Shown here one piece after another: positions 48,288 through 55,940 of a DNA stretch of 64,000 nucleotides (positions are counted from its first letter, which is position 1; every line of letters begins with the position of its first letter). The position numbers and the translations under genes were made by a program. The stretch is taken from the NCBI GenBank assembly GCA_016285075.1, contig JAEEQB010000017.1, forward strand, positions 1 through 64,000, written 5' to 3'. The DNA is from Prevotella sp. GTDB lineage: Bacteria; Bacteroidota; Bacteroidia; Bacteroidales; Bacteroidaceae. Under the pieces are notes generated by a model. That model was not told the origin of the DNA. It saw only the letters and a list, made by a program, of their open reading frames with translations, and searched no databases.

Positions 48288-49896
48288 AGTTAACGATCGT
48301 GATTCTCCCTTGCGACTGCTGGTAGATGTCGGGGACTACGCCATTAAGGGCGTTTTCGAGGTAGTCGGCCAGGGCATCGCGGCTCAGCTGGGTGCTGTTC
48401 TCCAAGAGTCGGCAGTCCTGCAGCGTGCGGTAGAAGCCACCCGTGCCGTAATAGTCGGTGGTGCCTATGGTGTACTCTTTCTCCAGGTCGAGCGGCTCGT
48501 AGTTGCCCGTCTCGCGGTTCAGCACCTCGACGTCGGTCACCGCGTGGGTCACCGTGTGGATGGTGTACTTCATGCCCGACACCTGTGGGAAGGAGCCGTC
48601 CAGCTCAGGACATTTCTCCGTACACTTCTGGAGCATGGCCATGATCTGTGTGCCTGTGGCCGCAATGAGGGCCATGTGGTTGTCGAAGGGCTGCACGGAA
48701 ATGACATGGCCGAAGTTGATGGTGCCTGTCAGGATGTCGTTGCGCAGGCCGCCGCCGTTGATGAGCCCGATGTCGGCTGTCATCACATGGCGGAAGGCAT
48801 CGGCCACGAGGTCGCCCATGGGTGCCTCCTCCTTACGCACGAACCACACGCTGTTGGCATCCTTCACTAACAGGTCGAAGGTCACGGAGGCTATCTGTCG
48901 GCTCGTCACCTGCTCCATCAGCGCCTTGACGCTGTCGGTCGTGAAGGTGATGCGTGCGTTGGCGTAGGGGTTGTCGGCATCGGCAATGAGCGAGGTGTGG
49001 AACGAGCCGTCCTTGGCGACCCACAGCTTGCCGTAGTTGGCGAACTGCGTGCCGGTCTGTGACACGGGCACGGGCTTGCCGTCGAGGTTGTTCACCCAGT
49101 CGCAGGGAATGACGGCATGGGTATGTCCGTCGAGCACGGCGTCGATGCCACGGGTGGCAGCCACCAGTCCGTGGGAGTCGATGCCCGTGTCATTGGCGGC
49201 CTCGCCCAAGTGCGACAGTACCACCACGTAGTTGGCACCCTCCTGACGGGCCTGGTCTACGGCCGCCTGCACGAGCTGGTAGACATGGTCCGTGCGCAGG
49301 TCGTAGAGCTGGTTGCCGTTGTTGTCGAAGAACGAGTAGCCCTCGCTGCGCATGGTCTCTGGCGTAGTGGTGCCGACGAAGGCGATGCGCTTGTCACCGT
49401 AACGCTTGATGACATAGCCCGGGAACATGGGCGTGACTGATCCGTACTCAAAGAAGTTCGTCGACACCACGGGGGCTTTGATCTGCGGCAGTAGCTCCAT
49501 CATGCGGGGCACGCCGTAGTCAAACTCATGGTTGCCCAGGGTGATGGCATCATACCCCATGTTCTTCATGATGTCCACCACATACTGGCCATGGGAGATG
49601 GCTCCCGCCAAGGCGCCTTGGAGGAAGTCGCCTGAGCTGACCATGGCCACATAGCTTGTGTCGCTCTGCACGATGGCATCTCTCAGGCCGCGTAGCTTCG
49701 TGTAACCGTCGATGCCGCAGTGTACGTCGTTCTCATAGAGGATGACGATGCTCTTCGTCTTCAGCGGCTTCACCACGGAGTTGTCCTCCCGGAAGCAGGA
49801 GGTGACGCTCATGCTGAGCGCGCTCAGCATGAGAATGCTTAATGCATAATGCATAATGCATAATTGGCTGCGCCAGGGGAATTGTTTCGTCTTCAT
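48286..49896 (-). CDS. 5'-nucleotidase / UshA-family metallophosphatase lipoprotein
   Basis: A 536-residue lipoprotein. ATG 49896 (MKTKQFPW); an ATG two codons upstream is possible. Signal peptide with WRSQLCIMHYALS from GCATAAT repeats, lipobox VTSC (Cys34), then FRED. The N-terminal metallophosphatase domain has NDVHC, GDFLQG, GNHEFD, SHLGE and DGHTH metal-binding motifs; the C-terminal 5'-nucleotidase domain has NGGGLRNDI and the substrate-binding DYYGTGG. It removes phosphate from nucleotides or related esters outside the cytoplasm. With the phytase next to it, it suggests extracytoplasmic phosphate scavenging. Cotranscribed with the upstream family lipoprotein. Confidence 0.9.
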   Translation of the reverse strand: MKTKQFPWRSQLCIMHYALSILMLSALSMSVTSCFREDNSVVKPLKTKSIVILYENDVHCGIDGYTKLRGLRDAIVQSDTSYVAMVSSGDFLQGALAGAISHGQYVVDIMKNMGYDAITLGNHEFDYGVPRMMELLPQIKAPVVSTNFFEYGSVTPMFPGYVIKRYGDKRIAFVGTTTPETMRSEGYSFFDNNGNQLYDLRTDHVYQLVQAAVDQARQEGANYVVVLSHLGEAANDTGIDSHGLVAATRGIDAVLDGHTHAVIPCDWVNNLDGKPVPVSQTGTQFANYGKLWVAKDGSFHTSLIADADNPYANARITFTTDSVKALMEQVTSRQIASVTFDLLVKDANSVWFVRKEEAPMGDLVADAFRHVMTADIGLINGGGLRNDILTGTINFGHVISVQPFDNHMALIAATGTQIMAMLQKCTEKCPELDGSFPQVSGMKYTIHTVTHAVTDVEVLNRETGNYEPLDLEKEYTIGTTDYYGTGGFYRTLQDCRLLENSTQLSRDALADYLENALNGVVPDIYQQSQGRITIVN

Positions 49897-49948
49897 TATC
49901 ATTTATCATTTATCATTTATCATTTAGGCCGCAGGCCGCTGTGCCGCC

Positions 49949-52198
49949 CTATTTTTCTCCTTCATAGTCCGTCAGGTCACTGCTGTCGGTAGGACCGGTG
50001 CCATAGGTGAAGGCAGTGAAGACGGGACGGTGTATTGCAGCATTTTTTTTGTTCATGAGCTTGAAATAGGCCACGTCGTTTTCTACGTAGATACAGACAT
50101 ACTCCTTGTCACTGTACTCCGTGCTGGTCATATAAGCAATCGGCATGAAATGCTGCTTAAGTTCATCTGTGATGAGCTTATACCACGCCGCACCACCTTT
50201 CTGACCATTGCCGAAATTGTATTTGCCGCCCTCGGCGGGTTTGCCATCCCAGGTGAAGCCAAAGCTCTCTAACGCCATAATCCACTGACCCACACTGGGC
50301 GTAAACCACGGACTGAACTTGGTGGCATTCTCGCCTGCCTTGCTGGGCCATTTATCATCCGGGTCGTTGGTGAAGGGATGGTATGCTTTATGGCCATAGG
50401 TCATTTTGGGGTCTTCCTTGCACCCGCCACTCTTGAAGATCTCGTTGATGGCCAAACCGTTGCGTATGCTGGCCCAACGCGACGGATCGCTGTATTTGCG
50501 GTAGCAGACCTGATCTGAAATCAGGTCGATGGCATAGTAAGATCCTGTGTATGCTAAATCGCCCAACTTCATGGCCAGGCCATTGTACCTCCAATCCTCT
50601 GCACCCGCGTAGACGCGGTTGCTCTCCGCGTATTTGTTGCCTACATAAAGCACCACTGCCTCGGCATTCACCTTCAGCTTCTTTGTTACGCTGAGATCCT
50701 TGTAGAACTTTCCGTCACTACCCACGATGCAGCCCACCTTGGGCTCGACCAAAGGTGCGTTCTCGTCCAAAGTGATCTCATTTTCCTCCTCAATGTTGGT
50801 TTTTTCTTTCTTGCCCGTCTTCTCGTTGTAGCGGTAGACATCGGTACAGTTGGTCATCGGGGCGAAGTAGTCGTAGTTGCTGAAGATGTCCTTGCCAGTC
50901 TTGTAGCGTACCACCCAGTAGCCTTCATACACATCGTCATAAATCGCGGATTTAGCATAATCATTGGGACCCACGAAATAGTCGGCATTGGTACTATGGG
51001 CATAGCGGGTAATGTCGAAGCCTTTGGTCATGTCGTATTTCTCCTCGTCCTTCGAGTCGCTGCCCGTGATGGTCTTCTCATAGCCGGTGGAGCGATAGTT
51101 CCACAGGGTGGCATTGTTGCCGGAAATCCACGAATAGCCCTGATAGAAGAAGTTCATGGTGGCGAGCTGGCTCATCTCCTGACGGTTGTGGCCGAAGAGC
51201 TTCAGCCAGATGCCATTCTCCTCCCAGTAGTCCGAGACCTTCGTGAGGAACTTCTTGCCATGGTACTTGTACTCGAAGTCGCACAGTCCGGGATTGAGGG
51301 GCTTGGCATTGCCGTCGACCTTGTTCTCGTAGTCCTGGGGTTTCAGCAGTGCCCAGATGAGGTTGCTCAGGTTGTAGAGGTGCTCGCGGCTGTACTTCAG
51401 CTGCGTTGGCAGCAGGATGGTGACATCGTTACCGGCCCATTTCTTGTTCCACTTGCTCTTGATGTTTTTCTCTGGAATGGGAACATAATTACCGTTATAT
51501 TTTCCATACTCACCGGCATTGAAGATGTTGATCCAGTGGCTCTTGCCCTTGTCGGGTTCGAACGAGGGGCGCACGCACACCCAGTAGTAGCCCTCTTCGT
51601 CCTGCACCACGTCGCCCAAGCGGTAGTAGGCGGTGCCAGCAAAGCTGGTGCCGATGAGTCCGTTGAGACCCGTCTGCTCATGGGTGCAGTAGATGATCTT
51701 CAGCAGGTGGGGAATGAGCTTCGTGTCGACCGTGACCTCGGCCAGGTTCTGTGCGCCGGCCTTCGAGGGTGTCCACTCCAGTTTGCCCACGCCGGGCTCA
51801 TTGATGGTCAGCTCTGCATTCAGCCGTGCCGGGTCTACGTCGGCCAGTGCGCTGAATTTCTTTTGGGCCTCTTCAAGGGTGCTAACCACTACGAGGCGTG
51901 CGAAGCCGCCATTGTTCTCCGAGGGCACGCCGATGGTGGGCTCGTAGGTCTTCGACTGCCAGTTGTCTGTCAGTTCCTCTGCGCCTGTCAGTACACAGAG
52001 CCAGCGCCAGGCAGTATGTGCCTCCTCGGTGTCTAACGGTTCGGCATGTTCGCCACGCTGCTCATTGTTTTTGTCGTCATCATCCTTACAGGAGGTGACG
52101 CTCATGCTAAGACCCACTACCATGAGAATGCAAATAATGCTTAATGCATAATGCATAATGCATAATGGGCTACGCCATGTAAATAATTTCTTCATCAT
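49949..52198 (-). CDS. Surface lipoprotein, paralogous family, one FISUMP-like domain
   Basis: A 749-residue lipoprotein, function unknown. Start ATG 52198 (MMKKLFTW). Signal peptide WRSPLCIMHYALSI (repeat-coded), lipobox SVTSC (Cys37), KDDDDK. N-terminal domain about 55-270: KTYEPTIGV, VGKLEWT, IPHLLKIIY, YYRLGDVV, YWVCVRPSFEP, KSHWINI. The FISUMP-like end starts about 500: VGCIVGSDGKFYKD, GLAMKLGDL, WFTPSVGQWIM, MTSTEYS and RPVFTAFTYG. The HxHPAA motif of its relatives is replaced by GHKAYHPF. It lies second in the run after the 821-residue gene. Confidence 0.82.
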   Translation of the reverse strand: MMKKLFTWRSPLCIMHYALSIICILMVVGLSMSVTSCKDDDDKNNEQRGEHAEPLDTEEAHTAWRWLCVLTGAEELTDNWQSKTYEPTIGVPSENNGGFARLVVVSTLEEAQKKFSALADVDPARLNAELTINEPGVGKLEWTPSKAGAQNLAEVTVDTKLIPHLLKIIYCTHEQTGLNGLIGTSFAGTAYYRLGDVVQDEEGYYWVCVRPSFEPDKGKSHWINIFNAGEYGKYNGNYVPIPEKNIKSKWNKKWAGNDVTILLPTQLKYSREHLYNLSNLIWALLKPQDYENKVDGNAKPLNPGLCDFEYKYHGKKFLTKVSDYWEENGIWLKLFGHNRQEMSQLATMNFFYQGYSWISGNNATLWNYRSTGYEKTITGSDSKDEEKYDMTKGFDITRYAHSTNADYFVGPNDYAKSAIYDDVYEGYWVVRYKTGKDIFSNYDYFAPMTNCTDVYRYNEKTGKKEKTNIEEENEITLDENAPLVEPKVGCIVGSDGKFYKDLSVTKKLKVNAEAVVLYVGNKYAESNRVYAGAEDWRYNGLAMKLGDLAYTGSYYAIDLISDQVCYRKYSDPSRWASIRNGLAINEIFKSGGCKEDPKMTYGHKAYHPFTNDPDDKWPSKAGENATKFSPWFTPSVGQWIMALESFGFTWDGKPAEGGKYNFGNGQKGGAAWYKLITDELKQHFMPIAYMTSTEYSDKEYVCIYVENDVAYFKLMNKKNAAIHRPVFTAFTYGTGPTDSSDLTDYEGEK

Positions 52199-52260
52199 AA
52201 TAATTATCATTTATCATTTATCATTTATCATTTATCATTTAGGCCTTCGGCCGCAGGCCG

Positions 52261-54726
52261 CTATTTAAAGAGGTCGTTACTATAATTCTCCCACTTATAG
52301 ACACTGCCGTCCATGAACATCCTGTCTTCAACAAAGATGGCATTGGAATTGTTTTTCCACCAGGTCTGGCAGACCGTTTCCCAGTGATCGTCCTTGCGTA
52401 TCTTTGAGAAGATATACTTCTTGAACTCATGCTTCCAGAAGGTCTTGGTGGAATAGTTGCCGCCACGGTCGTAAACCTTGTCGATGCGGAACACCAGTAC
52501 CGGCTCATTCCACATCGACTTGGCGCTGCTCTGCTGGACACCATTCTTCCGTATATAGTTGTTGATATCTAAGGCACGGTTGTCGGTCTCGGTGCGCCAG
52601 GTGTGACGTTCCGCCTGGTCATGCCAGGGCAGCACGACCCAGCGGTCGGGGCCATAGCGGTTCACCTTCTCCTGATTGGCGATGTCCTTCAGGTAGATGG
52701 GCACATCGGTATTCTCGTACTTGGTGTAGAAGTAGGCGTTCCACAGGCGTTCCTTGGTGTTGTCGTGTGCGCCGTCGTAAACGATGCGCATCACCTGCCA
52801 GTTGAGTTTGTCGTCAGTGGGTATGGCCACGTTGGTACAGATGGCCGAGCGTTCCTCTTGTTTCTGAGAACCCTGAATCGTGACGACCGTATCGCGGATG
52901 ACAACCATGTCCGTCACGTCCAGATTGATGTTCTGCCGGATGTTTTCGGCGAGGACACTATAGACACTATACAAAGATGAAATAGGGTTGATACTATATT
53001 CATTAATGAACTGCATAAGGGGTACCATGAGCTTGGGCACGGTGGATGCCTGTGCCACGTCCTTGGCTATATTGCCGTCTTCGTCGACAACATTGTCGAA
53101 GCTGATGAAGTAGGAATAAGGGGCTTTGAGGTGTGAAGTCTCAGCATGCGTCATATCAGAGCCGGCATTTATCATGCAGAACCAGCGCGAGCCTTCCTCG
53201 TCGATGCATATATCGCCCGTCAGGTAGTGGGAGTCACCTTCATATTCCATCTCGTCCCATCTTGACCGATCGTTGTAATCGATGGTTACCTCGGGTTCCT
53301 TAAGGGTGAGGTCGCGGAAGTGCCCGTTCTTGGTGCCATAGTCGGTGCCATAGGGATAGTAGTGGTAGTTGTATACGTAGACGTTTTCCACACCAGTGAT
53401 AGGCTGCTTGTAGTCCCACTTGCTACCCTTCGCCGTCAGCTCTGCACCTGTGGCGTGGCGGATGATGTAGTATGGGTCACTATCATCGAAGAAAGAGGTA
53501 TACATCAGGTAGGGTGCTGAAAGCGTATATTCGTCCCTGACATTGAAGCGAAGATCGGTCATATCCTTCTTTATCTCGCGCTTGGTGGCCATGTGGTAGT
53601 TCAGCTTATCCACATCCTCATTTTCCAAGGAATTTGCGTATTTGTACTCGTAAATAGTGAGATTGGAAGATACGCTGCTCCACCAGGAGTAGCCGGAGTA
53701 AAGCAGGTGCAGGCGACCGGTGTTGTAGTCGTCGGAGAAGATCTTTTGGAATTGTTCATCATCGGAGGTAAAACCGAAGATGGTCTTGAACAGACCAAGC
53801 TCGTCCCACGCCCTGCGCACGCGCTGCCAGAAGTACCGGTTGTGGTACTTCACCATGTCTTCGGCGTGGCTAAAGTCATGGAACATACGCAGACCGGTGT
53901 AGAAGAGAGTGGGGGCATCGTACTTTTTGACGTTGGTCTCCCACTCATCGGGAGCCATCATGGCAAAAAGCATCTCGGCAAAGTTCTGCATCTGTTCCTC
54001 GTTCTTACCCAAGCCCTTGGGCACGTAGTAGTCCTTGCCGTTCTTTGTGATGTGCTCCATGTTTTTCGAGGGTAGCGGGCTGAGCGTCACCCAGTGAGAG
54101 TCGCCCTTGCCCTCCTTGCCGAAGGCGGGACGTACGCAGATCCAGTACTCCGGCTTGCCGTCCTCGTTCGTTTTCTTCACTACGTCGCCGAAGCGGTAGT
54201 AGGCCGAGCCGTCGAACGAGGCGTTGGTGCCCATCTGTTCTGGTGCCTGATAGATGATCTTCTGCAGGTGGGGCAGCTGTTTGATGCTCACCTCGACCTC
54301 GGCCCACGACGAGCCATTGTCGGTCTTGGTATAGGTGAGGGTGCCTATGGCATCGTCCTTCCAGGTGTATGAGGCGGTGGCGACGGGGAAACCGTCGCCC
54401 ACAGTCAGGCCCACGAGGCTGGCGAAGCGCTGGGCTGCGGAGGCCATGTCGTTGGTGGCCACAACGCGCACGTAGGGGTTGCCTTCGGAGGGCTGGCCGA
54501 TGGTGGGCTCGAAGGTCTTGTCCTGGTAGTCGGCTGTGTAGTTGTCCATCGTGGTGAGCTGACCCACCACGTCCCAGAACTTCGAGGCGGCCTCCTGGGC
54601 CTCCTGCTCTATCTGCTCAGGACTCTTATTGTCATCCTTGTCATCGTCCTTACACGATGCCAACATCATGCTGATGGCGCAAACAAAAACGGCCATCGAC
54701 ATCCAATAAAATGCTCTCTTCTCCAT
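52261..54726 (-). CDS. Surface lipoprotein, paralogous family, second C-terminal type
   Basis: An 821-residue lipoprotein, function unknown. ATG 54726; signal peptide without heptanucleotide repeats, lipobox MLASC (Cys25), KDDDKDD. N-terminal domain about 45-255: FWDVVGQLTT, KTFEPTIGQ, IGTLTYT, LPHLQKIIY, YYRFGDVV, YWICVRPAFG, DSHWVTL. C-terminal signature: RWFCMINAGSD, PYSYFISFDNV, DIANQEKVNRY, WVVLPWHDQAERH and MWNEPVLVFRIDKVYDRG, shared with the 861- and 885-residue members. First gene of the five-gene run 54.7-43.9 kb; the triple half-site promoter ends 22 bp before the ATG. Because it has a repeat-free signal, it may represent the family's original form (inference). Confidence 0.83.
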   Translation of the reverse strand: MEKRAFYWMSMAVFVCAISMMLASCKDDDKDDNKSPEQIEQEAQEAASKFWDVVGQLTTMDNYTADYQDKTFEPTIGQPSEGNPYVRVVATNDMASAAQRFASLVGLTVGDGFPVATASYTWKDDAIGTLTYTKTDNGSSWAEVEVSIKQLPHLQKIIYQAPEQMGTNASFDGSAYYRFGDVVKKTNEDGKPEYWICVRPAFGKEGKGDSHWVTLSPLPSKNMEHITKNGKDYYVPKGLGKNEEQMQNFAEMLFAMMAPDEWETNVKKYDAPTLFYTGLRMFHDFSHAEDMVKYHNRYFWQRVRRAWDELGLFKTIFGFTSDDEQFQKIFSDDYNTGRLHLLYSGYSWWSSVSSNLTIYEYKYANSLENEDVDKLNYHMATKREIKKDMTDLRFNVRDEYTLSAPYLMYTSFFDDSDPYYIIRHATGAELTAKGSKWDYKQPITGVENVYVYNYHYYPYGTDYGTKNGHFRDLTLKEPEVTIDYNDRSRWDEMEYEGDSHYLTGDICIDEEGSRWFCMINAGSDMTHAETSHLKAPYSYFISFDNVVDEDGNIAKDVAQASTVPKLMVPLMQFINEYSINPISSLYSVYSVLAENIRQNINLDVTDMVVIRDTVVTIQGSQKQEERSAICTNVAIPTDDKLNWQVMRIVYDGAHDNTKERLWNAYFYTKYENTDVPIYLKDIANQEKVNRYGPDRWVVLPWHDQAERHTWRTETDNRALDINNYIRKNGVQQSSAKSMWNEPVLVFRIDKVYDRGGNYSTKTFWKHEFKKYIFSKIRKDDHWETVCQTWWKNNSNAIFVEDRMFMDGSVYKWENYSNDLFK

Positions 54727-54748
54727 TTTCTCTATATGTTTTTGGGTA

Positions 54749-54865
54749 CAAAGGTACGAATAATAATCAAACCATCAAACAATGTTGCCACTTTTTCGGT
54801 GAAAAGTAGCGACAATGGACTTGTTTTTGCGACAGAACAGGCACTTCTACCCCTTCTCTTGTCGC
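54749..54865 (-). promoter_or_regulatory. Promoter with GCGACA/TGTCGC triple half-site (copy 6)
   Basis: Minus-strand -7 element TACCTTTG at 54749-54756; GCGACA at 54809 and 54829; inverted TGTCGC at 54860. Spacings are 60, 20 and 31 bp. The interior between the outer half-sites is unpaired. Little else is conserved with copies 1-4, which shows which bases matter. Confidence 0.75.
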
Positions 54866-54983
54866 ACTCGTGGGGAGCATTTTCGGCCTCGACAACTATG
54901 TTGACAGGATCTGGGGAGATGTCAAGGTGAAGCTCAGATTAATAAAAAAAGTGAAAAGAGAAGCGCGTTTTCACTTTTTTTAT

Positions 54984-54991
54984 TACCTTTG
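54984..54991 (+). promoter_or_regulatory. -7 element of a small lipoprotein gene
   Basis: TACCTTTG 28 bp before ATG 55019. No good TTTG at the usual distance upstream; an inverted repeat (GTGAAAAGAGAAGCGCGTTTTCAC-like, arms about 54951 and 54967) overlaps the -33 area. Confidence 0.6.
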
Positions 54992-55018
54992 CAGGCAATA
55001 AAACCAACCAATGAAGTT

Positions 55019-55510
55019 ATGAAAAAGGTTATCTATGCTGTTTTCGGTATCGTATTGTTGTGCGCCTGCTCTGGTGAGCGCGAGTATCCTAACTATCGTG
55101 GCATGTCGATGGGAATGCCCTACAAGGCACTATATGACACGCTGCTCATGCAGGGCTATCAGATTGACACGGCCCACTGCTCCATCGACAGTGCAGCCAA
55201 TGCGGGACTGCTGACCCTGGTGCGCGAGGGACAGACAAACTTCGGACTGAGTGTGAAGTTCCATGCTGACACCATCGATGCCATTCAGGAGAGCTACATC
55301 GCCACCTACAACGACTCTACACGTCACCTCTGGCAGAGCATACGCGACAGCCTCGAGAAGACCCTTGATGCGTGGCCCAATGCCCCGCTGCTGAAAGATG
55401 ACCACAAACTGGCAGAGTTCAAGTACAACGGCGGAAAGATCAGCGTACTGCTCGAGAATACCTATACCCCCACCATGTCCGTTCTCTACGAGACAACGGC
55501 TCAGGAATGA
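55019..55510 (+). CDS. Small lipoprotein of unknown function
   Basis: A 163-residue lipoprotein with ATG 55019 (MKKVIYAVFGIVLLCACSG; lipobox LCAC). No acidic run after the Cys, so it may stay in the periplasmic leaflet. The rest (GMSMGMPYKALYDTLLMQGY, then mixed alpha/beta) matches no family I know. It stands alone on the plus strand, convergent with the DPP-IV operon. Confidence 0.75.
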   Translation: MKKVIYAVFGIVLLCACSGEREYPNYRGMSMGMPYKALYDTLLMQGYQIDTAHCSIDSAANAGLLTLVREGQTNFGLSVKFHADTIDAIQESYIATYNDSTRHLWQSIRDSLEKTLDAWPNAPLLKDDHKLAEFKYNGGKISVLLENTYTPTMSVLYETTAQE

Positions 55511-55531
55511 TGGAGTAGCCCCCTTCTCTTG

Positions 55532-55936
55532 CTACGCTTTTGAAAGGAGTGCTATGGCCTGTTTGATGCCATCTGCCAACGCCTGGTTGTATGACTTGCG
55601 GGTGTGGGTGTCGCGGCTTAATCCGTCAGAGAGCCGGATCAACCGGCAATAGTAATCGCCGGTGTTCTGGAAGAAGGTGTCCCGGTAGATCAAAAGCTCG
55701 AGACGCTTCTTGCGGCGCAGCCAGTCTTGGACAGCCGACAGGGTAGGAGCTGAATAGCACCTGGCACCACGTCCGGGTGTCTGCTTGGGTGCATTGTGGT
55801 CCTTCAGTGTCAGCTCCTCGCCTTCAGCATTCTGCAGCTTCCCCTCGAGGTCATAGTAGCACAAGGTGGGCTCCTTGAACCCCAGCCTCCACAGTTGTCG
55901 GGCCAGTACTTTATCTATTACTACCTGTTTGAGCAT
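55532..55936 (-). CDS. Conserved hypothetical protein
   Basis: A 134-residue soluble protein, start ATG 55936, 4 bp after the stop of the DPP-IV gene. KVLARQLWRLGFKEPTLCYY and the later APTLSAVQDWLRRKK resemble small Bacteroidales proteins of unknown function. No signal peptide. Probably the last gene of the methyltransferase/DPP-IV operon. Confidence 0.65.
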   Translation of the reverse strand: MLKQVVIDKVLARQLWRLGFKEPTLCYYDLEGKLQNAEGEELTLKDHNAPKQTPGRGARCYSAPTLSAVQDWLRRKKRLELLIYRDTFFQNTGDYYCRLIRLSDGLSRDTHTRKSYNQALADGIKQAIALLSKA

Positions 55937-55940
55937 GATT

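Noticed and set aside
53601..54307. Minus-strand frames overlapping the 821-residue lipoprotein in other frames
   Set aside because: Arg/Gly/His-rich shadows of the real frame.
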